The translations under genes and the position numbers were made by a program. From NCBI GenBank assembly GCA_012932295.1, contig JAAONU010000001.1, positions 20,336,120 to 20,400,119 of the forward strand: a stretch of DNA of 64,000 nt, read 5' to 3'. Positions within the stretch are counted from its first letter, which is position 1. Every line of letters starts with the position of its first letter. The stretch comes from Cyclina sinensis. Its lineage: Eukaryota; Mollusca; Bivalvia; Venerida; Veneridae. The notes below the pieces were generated by a model that made no database searches, was not told the origin of the DNA, and saw nothing but the letters and a program-made list of their open reading frames with translations. Positions 24,302 to 35,400 of this stretch are shown in pieces.

Positions 24302-24662
24302 AAACATACTTTCCAACACTTGTTTAGGGAATCTAGTAATGATAACTTCATTTTCAACCCATTTGGTATAATTGCAAGAGAAACCATACACCATTACTAT
24401 CTAAGAAGTCTGCGTCTGTTTTTCTTTAAGTAAATTTGCTATTCCCTAAGATGGTGTAATCACAGCTTAAATGTGTGAACTTAATTTGTCGCAGATGCAA
24501 GGTCAGTAACAGACCAAAGCAAACACCCCACATTTAAAATGTTCACTGGAGTACAGCGATTCCCTTTGTCTAGAATGCCTCATATGACAACAAGTATACA
24601 TATTTATCTCTGGAGCAAATTTATCTCTAGAGAAATTGACTGTGGAATGTAATCAGTCCTAA

Positions 24663-25693
24663 GTTACAACCACAGGTGCTCGGCGCGTTGTTTGGTCAGT
24701 AAACTAAGTTTTTTCATCTAAAATAGGTTTAAATATTTATTATACGACTGTCATACAATTTTCTTCTCTTCCAAAAAAAATTTTATATGGTACATATAGA
24801 ACAGAGTAAAGGTATACAACTCATTTCACCAAAAACTACAGTCAACATAATTAAACGATCACTGTCACGTCAATTTTCCACCAATTTTACACTTTTATAT
24901 ACCAATCTGTACAGAATTGACCACTCTCTATGAAAATCGAACTGTCATCCCAAGTGTTTTTACTGTCTGATAAATATTAAACGGCAAACAGGCCGAAAAC
25001 GTTACTCGTCAGAGATCTGACCGCTGACACTCTTTGAAAAACACGGTATTTTTGTAAGACGTTTTATCATTGGTCGCGCTCTGGTTGAAAACCAATGAGA
25101 AAACGTCTTATAAAAATACCGGAGCATGCGCGGAACTTTTGCAAATGTCTTCCTGAATGAAACGAAAGTAAACATATCCGGAAATAAGGTTAGCTTCGCT
25201 TAGTTATGACTATTTCATTGTTCAGTATAGTGTAAAGTTGAAGTGTTTTATCAGAAAGAAGGATATAATGCAGTAAATACTGCACGATTTAGGTTTTTCT
25301 ATGGTTTTACTCTTGTGGTTATCAGAGTGCCAGCGGTCAGATCTCTGACGAGTAACGTTTTCGGCCTGTTTGCCGTTTAATATTTATCAGACTGTAAAAC
25401 ACTTGGGATGACAGTTCGATTTTCATAGAGAGTGGTCAATTCTGTACAAATTGGTGTATAAAAGTGTAAAATTGGTGGAAAATTGACGTGACAATGATCG
25501 TTTAACTATGTTGACTGTAGTTTTTGGTGAAATGAGTTGTATACCTTTACTCTATTATATATGTACCATATAAAAAAATTTTGGAAGAGAAGAAAATTGT
25601 ATGACAGTCATATAATAAATATTTAAACCTATTTTAGATGAAAAAACTTCAGTTTACTGACCAATGAACGCGCCGAGCACCTGTGGTTACAAC
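24663..25693. mobile_element. Foldback DNA transposon with perfect 8-bp TSD
   Basis: The element spans 24671-25685 (1,015 bp) and is bracketed by the identical octamer GTTACAAC at 24663-24670 and 25686-25693. The left arm 24671-25033 and right arm 25325-25685 are reverse complements over about 360 bp with few differences, starting CACAGGTGCTCGGCGCG. The 291-bp centre has its own palindrome (25043-25074 with 25091-25122). There is no ORF, so it is non-autonomous. An 8-bp duplication is usual for hAT and P superfamilies; the CA start is compatible with either. The high arm identity implies a young insertion or arm homogenisation. Confidence 0.9.
25043..25122. repeat. Nested 32-bp palindrome inside the foldback element
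   Basis: Arms 25043-25074 (ACGGTATTTTTGTAAGACG start) and 25091-25122 are near-perfect reverse complements around a 16-bp loop. They lie just inside the left long arm and thus off-centre in the element. Confidence 0.9.
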
Positions 25694-26085
25694 CATGCTA
25701 CAAAATACAGACGTTTATTCCCTCTTACAATGCTGACGTGTCAGTTACTGTCTTTAGAAACGCAGATCATATTCAGGCGTCGAGTGATACGTCCAATTTT
25801 ACAATGATATATTATTTCATGCTTTTCAGTGTTTTATTGTAAAATTTAAGATGATTATATTCTGATAAACCACTAGTGAAATTTACAAAATATAATTTTC
25901 ACTGTGCCGGACTACTGTTTCCCCTCACTGCACCCCAATTACAAAGAAACACAGTTCGACCGGCATATAAACGTATCCGCATGATAGAATCAGATGACAG
26001 TGATTAAATTTTAATAAAACACTTAATTAAATCCAGATGAATATGAAAACATTTTTTTTATTTTGTTCAGTAATCGTTTAAAGAG
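25694..26085. other. No gene seen
   Basis: Short unique stretch between the foldback element and the minisatellite. Confidence 0.6.
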
Positions 26086-26719
26086 CTTGTCAGATGTAAC
26101 ATATAAATGTGGAAAAATATGCAACTTTCTTGTCAGATGTAACATATAAATGTGGAATAATATGCAACTTTCTTGTCAGATGTAACATATAAATGTGGAA
26201 TAATATGCAACTTTCTTGTCAGATGTAACATATAAATGAAGAATAATATGCAACTTTCTTGTCAGATGTAACATATAAATGTGGAAAAATATGCAACTTT
26301 CTTGTCAGATGTAACATATAAATGTGGAATAATATGCAACTTTCTTGTCAGATGTAACATATAAATGTGGAATAATATGCAACTTTCTTGTCAGATGTAA
26401 CATATAAATGTGGAATAATATGCAACTTTCTTGTCAGATGTAACATATAAATGTGGAATAATATGCAACTTTCTTGTCAGATGTAACATATAAATGTGGA
26501 ATAATATGCAACTTTCTTGTCAGATGTAACATATAAATGAAGAATAATATGCAACTTTCTTGTCAGATGTAACATATAAATGTGGAAAAATATGCAACTT
26601 TCTTGTCAGATGTAATATAAATGTGGAATAATATGCAACTTTCTTGTCAGATGTAACATATAAATGTGAAATAATATGCAACTTTCTTGTCAGATGTAAC
26701 ATATAGATGTGGAATAATA
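26086..26719. repeat. 43-bp minisatellite, about 15 copies
   Basis: Tandem units start with CTTGTCAGATGTAACATATA and end with AATATGCAACTTT, nearly identical throughout. Units 4 and 11 share a GAAG variant, each followed by a GTGGAAAAAT variant unit, 301 bp (7 units) apart. This points to internal duplication of a seven-unit block. Unit 13 lacks 2 bp; the last units are more diverged. The repetitive minus ORF across it (26520-26735) is a by-product, since 43 is not a multiple of three and the frame rotates. Confidence 0.95.
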
Positions 26720-27129
26720 CTGATATACTGAGCACAGCAAAATGACATACTGACTAACATGCTAAGCACGATTTACTTATGTGTCAATAAATTTGACTAG
26801 TCTATGGTACTGGAAAAGAGTTAAACAAAAAGTACATGTTTCGATAGTCATCAGTCCAAAAAGTAATGTGGATTGAAAATCTATCTGTTATGCCAAAGAT
26901 TCAAAATTTTAGACTTATTTTTATTTTGCTAGCTTGTCTGTTTCAAAATAGGTGCATTAGAGAAAATATCACGAAATTAAATCCAGAGAGACTTGGAAAT
27001 CATTTTCCTGTACTTTTAAAAGCAACGAGAGAACCTGAACACTTGATCTTTTGCGACGGTTAAGAAAGATCATTGCAATCTTATACTTTTTGTGTATATT
27101 TCTGTCGTAAAGTCTTCAATAATTTAAAA
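26720..27129. other. No gene seen
   Basis: The ORF at 26866-27063 (65 codons) has no recognisable motif. Confidence 0.5.
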
Positions 27130-27228
27130 TGATGATAATAATAAGAAGAAGAATGAGAAAAAGAAAAAAAATGATAATAATAATAATAATAATAAGAAAA
27201 AAATTGATAATAATGATAATAATAATGT
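27130..27228. repeat. Microsatellite (AAT)n/(AAG)n
   Basis: Interrupted AAT, GAT and AAG triplets on the plus strand. The tyrosine- and serine-rich minus ORFs here are triplet artefacts. Confidence 0.9.
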
Positions 27229-27808
27229 ATCAGCATAACATATATCGGTGAGCAAGCAAAAGACAAAATTCAGTAATGGGATTATTCGATATTTGGTAAG
27301 ACATTCTCTATTCATATTCATTTTCTCCGATGAAGAAGATAATCTGTTAAAACGTGTATGAGTTTGCACGCTCACATTATGTTTTGATCAGGTTACGCAT
27401 ATTATACTCTCATTAAAGTATCCTTAAGGAGAAACATACTTAAACTTTAGCAGTAAGTTTGGTGGTTAAAAATCTCAAAACTATTCTTTAAAACTCATCA
27501 ATGAACAAAACAGCTCTGAATACTGAGCATTGAAAAAACTTTAATATGCCAGAATTTATACGATTGGCAATATACGTATCTGCTGTTACCAGTTAGGCGA
27601 TTCGTGGAAAGAAACCTGCTTGTCCGTGAAAATGACCTCTTAAAAATTTTGTCCGCCGCTAACAATTCAAAGGGTTACCTCGAAAACGAAAACTGTGGGG
27701 CATGATTTGTAGTGACTTACGCGAATTTTTAGTCCGCATATAATAGGCTATGTTTCCCGGAGCAGAAAGCAGCATGCTTATAACCATTCTTGAAAAACCT
27801 GAACTTAC

Positions 27809-27871
27809 CAAAGACTTTCGGCCATTATCCATGCCATCGAACCTAAACAAAGTCACGTGCTTCCCCACCAT
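27809..27871 (-). CDS. Possible first coding exon of an unknown gene
   Basis: On the minus strand an ATG (27871-27869) with A at -3 and G at +4 opens 21 codons, MVGKHVTLFRFDGMDNGRKS and L. They end exactly at a consensus donor, TTG|GTAAGT, in phase 0. The region 27600-27900 has more GC and more CpG than its surroundings, as expected near a 5' end. No second exon is identified downstream (lower coordinates), I do not recognise the peptide, and a 21-codon frame proves little. The support is the pairing of a good start context with a perfect donor. Confidence 0.3.
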
Positions 27872-28359
27872 GTTTACACGCTAGCCAGAATTTCGACTCT
27901 GGTACCATAGTATTATATTTTCTTTTCAACGGAAATAATGTTATGCGTGAGACGAGCATCTTCAATCTTTGAATAAATATGATTCATGAATAATGTATGT
28001 TTACTGTATATGGATCATTTATTCATACACAGACAGAAAAAGTAACTGATAAACGAATAAATACATAAGAAGAAAGTCCTTATATAGTATGAATAGGCTA
28101 TGAAAACTTCAATATCAATGGCAATCTAATTTGAAAACGTTCATTTGTCTACCAAACAAAAGTTACTCTAGCGTATCTTCAGCATGACTGCCATCTTTAA
28201 ATATGAAATCTAAAAGTCATATTTTTATTTAACAAATTTTAAATGTTATCTCTGACATTATTGTCAACATGGAAAAGAAATAGAGCATATCTTTTTCCTT
28301 AAGCATACAGTTCATAATTAGAATGAAATAAATATAGGATAGACTGAAAGTGTGGTTGA

Positions 28360-28402
28360 ATACGAGATATATACGCGAACAAGTTGAGCATATATCTCGT
28401 AT
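28360..28402. repeat. Short hairpin (~15-bp arms)
   Basis: ATACGAGATATATACGC at 28360-28376 and GCATATATCTCGTAT at 28388-28402 pair with a one-base bulge or two around a short loop. Confidence 0.6.
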
Positions 28403-28439
28403 ACTAAAACTTACGAGATGTCTATCCGGCTTAGACTAT

Positions 28440-30507
28440 GTGAAATAATTCTGTTATCATTTCAATGTAATCAGCCATCAGGTATTTCTGTTTTTGATTG
28501 GGACTATTGCACGTTATGAGATATATTACATTCTTTGTAGAACAATCGGCATAACAGTCATGTTATATATACTTTTTAGTATAAGATGAACTGATAAACG
28601 CATCTCTTTGAACAATGGTGTTGCAGTGGGATTATCTAGTTCTTTTACACTGTGTGTTTGAGAAAGAACGACTACTGGCGCGTATGTCCGAATGTACGAG
28701 GATATCTTGAATATTTCGAGGCCTTTTAAAAGCTACAAGGGACTTGTATTTGTGTAGCGGTTTTACAGAGTCGTGAGTCGGGTTGTATTCAACGACAAAT
28801 GGGATGATGTTTTTATTAGTGTCCACTTTCCAAACTTCCAATGCCTCCTTCTGTCTGTTGTGTTTGATAGCATCGAACGATTTTTCTATGATGTCTTTAG
28901 GATAGTTTCTATCCACAAAGAATGTCTTGAGATAGCTTAACGATGACCAAAATGTATTATCGTCTGAAATTATACGGCGATACCTTTAAGCCTGGCTGTA
29001 CGGATGCCGTCTTCACAGGACTTTAGGTGACATGATGAATATTCCACGTTATGATGGAAATTGCTTTTTTTGACAAAAATGTCAATTTTAATTGGTTACT
29101 TATATCCAGTTGTACGTTAACATCCAAAAACGGGAGGCTTGTCGTCGAAATATTCGATGTAAATTTTATTTAGGGTGGAACTTATTAAGACGATCAATAA
29201 AAGCATTAAGTTTACTGATGTTGTGATACCAGATGTAGAAAATGTCAAGAAAACGAAACCAAATTAATGGTTTTAACGGTTGTCCATTTAAACACTTTTC
29301 CTCAAGCTGTCCCATGAAAGGCGAGGCATAAGCGGGGTCATCACACTTCCCATGGTTGTGCCCATTTTCTGTATGAAATGTTCACCATTGATTTGAAAAT
29401 TGTTATTTTCCCAAACTAATCTTATAAGTTTACAAATATCTTCAATGGAATGAGTATTACCCGCAGAGCTATTCAGGAAGTGTTTACATACTTTAATACC
29501 ATCCTTATGGGGAATGTTTTTGTAAAGAGATGTAACATCTGAAGTGACTAAATAATATGTGCTATTTGGGTTAATCGTAATGTCTTTTAGCTTTGATATA
29601 AAATCCGGCTTGTCTTTATTTAATACGACGGTAAGATCTGCTTCGGTGGTTCAAGGACGGAATCTAAATATTAAGACACGTGTTCTGTGTGTGAGTTATA
29701 ACAAGAAACAATAGGACTACCAGGATATCCTAGCGGGTATTGATCGTTATATTCTTTGTCAATCTTTGGTAGAAAATAAAAGCTAGGAGTACGTAATGTT
29801 CTTGGAAGTGTGTCGAATTCATCCTTTATACCGGACAGTTCTTTAACACAGTTTGTGATGTTGGTGTAGACGATGGCGGAAGGATCACTGTCTAATAAGT
29901 TTTCATAATACTTTTCGTCATTTAGTTGTCTATTAACTTCTTCTGTGTAATCACTTTCTTATTTGAAGATACCGATATTTCCTGGTTAATTACTTCAATA
30001 TAAAAGTCTAAATAAACATCACGTCCAGTCGGCGGTTTAATGTTTACTTTATTCATCATTTCCAACACCATTATTAAAATACTCCTTTAGTCTTAGCCGT
30101 CTACTGCACTTAAAGGTTTCCTCCGCTCACTTAACTGAGTCATAGCTTTTAGTTTTCAGACAAGTTTAAACTGTGCGTTTCTTCTTAAAATTTGTCTTTG
30201 TCTGCGCTTGAGTTTTTTTCCAGCTGTTTCTGTTAACGACTTAACAGAAAAATCGGTAGGCTGGTTTAGCACTCCCAGAACTAGTTCCGTTAGACGCGCG
30301 AGAGTTTTCTGGACAGTCTGTAATATTACCCCCTGTTTTTTGGCTTCCGCATATGTTTTTTTCTAGCGTGCAGGGGAACATTGCGTTTTTTGGATCATCA
30401 GTGTTGTATTTTTTTTTCACCGTAGTCTCCGATGTCATATTTACATCAGAAACAGGTTTATTTAGAATTTTTAATACAATGATTCTGTATCTTTCCCGTG
30501 TAAGCAA
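28440..30507 (-). pseudogene. Penelope-like retroelement relic (RT + GIY-YIG remnant)
   Basis: Read on the minus strand, fragments in order match a Penelope-like reverse transcriptase: TGRDVYLDFYIE (near 30040), LRTPSFYFLPKIDKEY with GSPIVSCYNSHTEHVS (29820-29670), LVTSDVTSLYKNIPH (29557-29513, motif A aspartate present), FQINGEHFIQKMGTTMGS (near 29400-29340), WFRFLDIFYIW (29260-29229), SLPFLDVNVQL (near 29125), then a clean frame 28916-28632 with RNYPKDIIEKS and VAFKRPRNIQDILVHSD. Beyond it CSTKNVIYLITC (near 28510) fits the start of the GIY-YIG endonuclease these elements carry. Frames are broken by at least five frameshifts or stops. In the catalytic F-D-D motif one aspartate codon is missing. 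The 5' part (30507-30241) is lysine-rich and not recognisable. The element is inactive. Confidence 0.82.
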
Positions 30508-30603
30508 GCTTGTTACGTACCTTTTGTTTCTTTGTTTTCTTTTCTAACTTGTGTTTTTCTTGTTTGCTTTTGCGTCGGTTGTTGCTTTGTTAATCCCCTT
30601 CCG

Positions 30604-31700
30604 ATTATAGGAATGGCCTCCATCTGTCAGTCCGTCCGTCAGTCAGTCCGTCCGTCTGTTCGTCCGTAACACTTTCGGGTCCGCTCCATAATTTTCAAAC
30701 TGCTGAATTTTTTTTAAAATAACTTGGCACAAGTGATCACCATTATGAGACGATGTGCAGAGCACAATGATTGGATTGCGACCCCCAAGGTCATGGTCAC
30801 ACTTAAAGGTCAAGTGTTGAAAGTATACATTTCGTGTCCGCTCCATAACTTTTTAACCGCTGAAAATTTTTTGAAATAACTTGGCACAAGTGATCACCAT
30901 TTTGAGACGATATGTAGAGCGCAATAATTGGGTTGATTCTGTCCGTCCGTTTGTCTGTCCGTAACACTTTCGTGTCCGCTCTATAACTTTCAAACTGCTG
31001 AAATCTTTTTAAATAACTTGGCACAAGTGATCACCATTATGAGACGATATGCAGAGCGCAATTTCTGGGTTGCTACTCCCAAGGTCAAGTTCACACTTAA
31101 AGGTCAAGTGTTAAAAAGTCTACATTTCGTGTCCGCTCCATAACTTTTAAACCGCTGAAATTATTTTGAAATAACTTGGAACAAGTGATCATCATTATTA
31201 GACGATGTGTAGAGCACAATAATTGGGTTGCTACCCCCAAGGTCAAGGTCACAGTTAAAGGTCTAGTGTTAAAAGTCTATATTTAGTGTCCGCTCCATAA
31301 CTTTTAAACCGCTGAAAATTTTTTGAAATAACTTGACACAGGTGATCAGACGATTGCAGAGCGCAATAACTGGGTTGCTACCCCCAAGGTCAAGGTCACA
31401 ATTAAAGGTCAAATATCCACATTTCACGTCTGCTCTATAACTTACTTGGTTTACGAAAAGATTTTTCATTACTTTGCACAAATGATCACCACTATGACAC
31501 GATGTGCAGAACCCAACATCCAGTTTGCTACTCCCCAAGGTCAAGGTTAAATGTTCTCCATAACGTTTTGACTTTATGGAAGATTTTGAATAACTTGGCA
31601 CAAATAATTTCTATCATGAGACTATGTGCTTATACAATGCATGGCACAACATCAAGGTCATGGTTGGTTAAAGGTCAAGAAGTACACATTCATGTCCGCT
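30604..31700 (-). repeat. Satellite-like array, ~147-158 bp units, GGTCAAGGTCA box
   Basis: It opens with a (GTCC)n stretch (30627-30667). Successive units follow with TTCGTGTCCGCTCCATAACT, an ACTTGGCACAAGTGATCACC block, a GAGACGATRTGYAGAGC block and CCCCAAGGTCAAGGTCACA. The AGGTCA anchor recurs at 30789, 31083 (two steps), 31241, 31388 and 31539, giving steps of 147-158 bp. The last units are eroded. It may be the core of a larger non-autonomous element, as in the 48.9-50.9 kb element. Minus ORFs inside are by-products. Confidence 0.85.
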
Positions 31701-32040
31701 GAAGAAGGGGATTTAGCTGTCCTTCAGACTGCCTTGTTGTTTCAGCTATGGTTTCTGGCGGCTGCGCGTGATAGTCACCTGTAGATCTTTGAGTGTCGGC
31801 GGCCAGCTTTCTGCCCAAGAACGATCTTAGTTTCGTCTCATGATTCCTAGCGTTAACGCCCTATTTCTTGTCCGTTGACTCGGAGATGTCGTGTTCAGCA
31901 GATCTTCGTCCGCCATCTTTGCACTCAAACTGTTCCTCTCGAGCATCCCCGTATACGGTATACTGTCGTTGTTGATCTTCTTGAATGCGGTCCATAATGT
32001 TAAGAACGATACCTTTTCCAATAAACGATCAATTGATTTT
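31701..32040 (-). other. GC-richer segment with an unassigned 64-codon ORF
   Basis: The segment next to the satellite is clearly less AT-rich. Its minus-strand frame 32021-31827 encodes MEKVSFLTLWTAFKKINNDS followed by a hydrophilic stretch with MADEDLLNTTSPSQRTRNR. Base composition and a balanced residue mix make a genuine coding origin plausible, perhaps a retroelement N-terminal piece or a retroposed exon. I recognise no domain and see no splice signals. Confidence 0.25.
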
Positions 32041-33824
32041 AGCTTATCCCTGAAATGATTGCTAATTTTTTAAAGTTTGGCTAAAGTGTTGACAATGGAA
32101 GGTGATTTTAGCTGATATTTTCCTTGCATTTTTCCATTTATCACATCGTTAAAAAAAAGATTGTAATATTTCTTTTACTGATTTTGCCAAAGTTCTTCAC
32201 ACTTGCATTACAAAGCTAAATGATTGCTTTTTTGACCAATATTTGAAAAGATTTAGGTAATATAGGGGCAGTAGATTTATCTTGATTATATGTATTTTCG
32301 GGTCATAAGTATTTTCTTTCTTGTTCCTACATAATTATTTATGTATTTCATTTAAAATATTGGTTATTGTATTTAGGATAAATGTTTATGTCGTCCAAAT
32401 CATCCAAAAACAATGTAGGAATGAAATATAACAATATACTGTTTCAGAAAAATACTAAAAGGGTTCTATGTAGTTCGGGAAAATGCCACAAGTAGATTTT
32501 CCGTACAGGAAAAAAAACGTGTAAAAATGGGAATAAATATATAAGATTTCCAGTGACAAACTTTAAGTCTGTTTTATTTTGCTCGAAAAAAACTACACCT
32601 AAAGTTAATTTCATAATGGTTAAAACAGTCCGAAAAAATCGAAATTTGTTTGAAATTGTATCTGGAGCATAGTGACTGCATGTGAACAGTAAGATATTGA
32701 GTGATGTTCTGCAAAAAAAATTTTCCGTAGCAGCGGCAGCCCAAAAGACATAAAGTATTGAAGTACGGTATAAGCAGTGTTTTCTATCTTTGCTTTTGTA
32801 ATCATTAGTTCCCTATTTCTATTATCCCTGCTTAGTGTTTATTTGTTTTTTTGTTTGTTTCTTTATTCCTACTTCTTACTTTCTTTTTTCTTTCATTTAC
32901 ATTTTTTTTCTTTTTTTGTTTTGCATTTGTTTCTTCGCACGCTTCATTCTTTCCGGTTTTAACAATATATTTTGTATATCTTTTTAGCCTTTGTTCAGTG
33001 AAGTGTAATTAAATAAATCGTTTTGGATTGTATGAGGTAATTTTTTTTCACCTTTTCCCTCGGTATTTTACAAAATCAACATAGAAATATATACAACGGA
33101 ACAAAGTGTACATCAGATATTTAATTTCTCCATAGACACTAAATCGAACCTGAGAATAGTAAGTAGTAAGATTAAGCGACCAATAAATATATCCCGAGTA
33201 CTTACGTATATGGGAAATGAGAAAATATAGACTTTGAAGCATTTTCTTTGTGCAAGAAAAAGTTGACCGTGAGCTGTAAAACATGCAATCTCCATTTATA
33301 TTATGACAAAAGATAACAGAAAAATCCCGTTATATATTGGGTAACCTAGAGCAATAAAATGATTCGTAACACAGGCAACACATATTACTGTTTCCTTCCT
33401 AGGCTTATTAAATGTGAATAGATGTGAGTGATAAATGAATCTTGAGCTGCAACAATGTAATATTTTGTAGCCTGACTGGCATGATGGCTGGTAACTCATT
33501 ATAGCAGTCAGGAAATCTTCCTTAATTACTAGATAAATGTCATAAAGATCTGTATTAAGTTGAAAACAAAACCCATTATATATGTTTTGGAATAAGAGTT
33601 TTTGTATTTGAATCTGAAAAAAATAATTGAATAAATATCCTGTTTATCTAGGAAGGGTCTCAATATCTACTGTGTTATTGCTGTAGAATTTGAGTGCAAG
33701 CAAATTATTCTTATACTCAAACGCCCGTTACTCTGTGACAGAAATCAACCGAATATTGCTTGTCAATCTCATATGGGGCTTCTCAGTCCCAGCCATAGAT
33801 CAGACACGAACAGTATTATAGCAT
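32041..33824. other. No gene seen
   Basis: AT-rich DNA with T-rich stretches (32780-32960) that create hydrophobic chance ORFs. Confidence 0.55.
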
Positions 33825-33826
33825 TG

Positions 33827-33965
33827 GAGGAGCAATGCTCGATGGGTTAGAGCGCCGGGCGATTCGGCGTTCGCTGGGTCGAATCCCAACAGGAGTGTGA
33901 TTCTCCTGTAACTTTCTATATTTCACACAAGAACTTGTTTCCCAATCAGTGTGAAATATATACGT
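33827..33965 (+). mobile_element. tRNA-derived SINE fragment with 12-bp hairpin
   Basis: GATGGGTTAGAGCGCC fits a Pol III A box and TGGGTCGAATCCCAAC a B box, about 35 bases apart, after GGAGCAATGCTC. Stem pairing is insufficient for a working tRNA. The body contains a perfect 12-bp stem, TATATTTCACAC (33917-33928) with GTGTGAAATATA (33949-33960). No target duplication was found. Confidence 0.6.
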
Positions 33966-34258
33966 TTGAAGTAAGAGTAAAATAATAAAATCTAAGGATA
34001 TGTTGCCGAGTTAAAAATTCAGAAATGTCATTCTTGTAATATCAACCACTCCTTTTGATAATGATACTTCCTTTTCAGCCAGTGGTTTCTAAGAAACAGC
34101 CTGGAAACTAGGTAGTGAAAAAGAATGAGGAAAAGTACAAATACCTCCATAAAACAATTACGCTAGATACGCTTGCAGTATGTGCATTTACTTCTGACAC
34201 TGAAGCTTTCCATTAAGTTTAATTAATTCCAAGCCAGTGTTTACAAAACAGTAGCAAA

Positions 34259-34342
34259 GCTCAAATAGTGCTACAGCATTCTATGATACAGTATAGAAGG
34301 GCTCAAATAGTGCTACAGCATTCTATGATACAGTTTATAAGG
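34259..34342 (+). repeat. Two 42-bp tandem units
   Basis: GCTCAAATAGTGCTACAGCA onwards is repeated at 34259-34300 and 34301-34342 with two or three differences near the end. Confidence 0.92.
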
Positions 34343-34681
34343 GCCCCTATAGCTAATTCAAACCCTAACGCTATGAAATATGCGATATTCACATCTATTC
34401 TTGGCGATACAACTTTCCATAAAAAAATGTTTAAAAGAGCAAGTACGGGATGATGAAAATGCCTCGACACGCATATCATTATAGAATAATATCTGACCAA
34501 ATATATATGTATAACTAACAGGAAAACGATTGAAAATGGCACGCATATAATAAGTCTATTTCTTTGTGTTACTTAAGTAACGAAGGGGAATAACCCAGAA
34601 ATTGAGTGTTGTGGTTACTGTACATTGCCTATTTCCTAAGTTAAAGCTATCAATATTATGAAATTTAATATGACGTGTCAA

Positions 34682-35400
34682 GCGTTGCAATATTCGCTAA
34701 ATTTCATTTGTATTCTAAACATTTATTTATATTCCATATTTTCTTATTCATATGCAATAAATGTCCATTTATATTCTATATTTTCTTTTTAAATGCGATA
34801 TTTTTCAAGTATATTCCATATTTACTCATTTATATGCGATATTTTTTTATTTATATTCTATTTTTTCTTAGTTATATGCAATAATTTTTCTTATTTATAT
34901 TGCAAAAATTTTTCATTTATATGCAATAATTTCTCATTTATATTCAAGAAATGTTTCATTTATATTCAATAAAAAGCCGATTCATATGCTATAACTGCAT
35001 TGTGCGATACAGAATTTTACGCCAGAGGTCAAATTTTGTACCGATGTCTCTCATTGGATGTATGGAATAAAATGGCGGCGCCCATGGAGATGTAAAATTA
35101 GATAGGTGAGCATCACGTTTTAATGCATTACGCTGACTTTCATTTCATACCATATAAATATTTTTTACCATATAAATATTTGCGTTTCAAAAAAAATATA
35201 GAACATAAATAATTTTATGCAATATAAATGTTGAATTTTACCATATTAATATTTATTTTTTACAATATAAATGAAAAATTTTAGAATATAAATCTATAAA
35301 ATTATATCACATAAAAATATTTTTTACAACATAAATGAAAAATTCAAAATATAAATATAAAATTATATCACATAAAAATATTTTTCGAATTTTGCAACGT
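34682..35400. mobile_element. AT-rich palindromic element with 15-bp ends
   Basis: The left end GCGTTGCAATATTCG (34682-34696) is the reverse complement of the right end CGAATTTTGCAACGT (35386-35400) with two mismatches. The left half is filled with degenerate ~20-bp units (TTTCATTTATATGCAATAAT type) and the right half with their reverse complement (CAATATAAATGAAAAATT type). About 150 bp of less AT-rich sequence sits at the centre (34990-35140, including AATGGCGGCGCCCATGG). It has no ORF. The hydrophobic ORF 34675-34884 is a by-product. Target duplications were not identified. Confidence 0.65.

Noticed and set aside
26086..26719. Regular repeats that might suggest a CRISPR array
   Set aside because: Units are contiguous 43-bp copies with no unique spacers, in an animal-type genome; it is a minisatellite.
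26520..26735. Repetitive minus-strand ORF with HLYVTSDKKVAYYS-like units
   Set aside because: Entirely inside the 43-bp minisatellite, whose period rotates the frame.
27081..27375. Tyrosine/serine-rich and leucine-rich minus ORFs
   Set aside because: Artefacts of the AAT/AAG microsatellite.
33827..33895. Possible true tRNA gene
   Set aside because: Boxes fit but cloverleaf stems do not form; treated as a SINE head.
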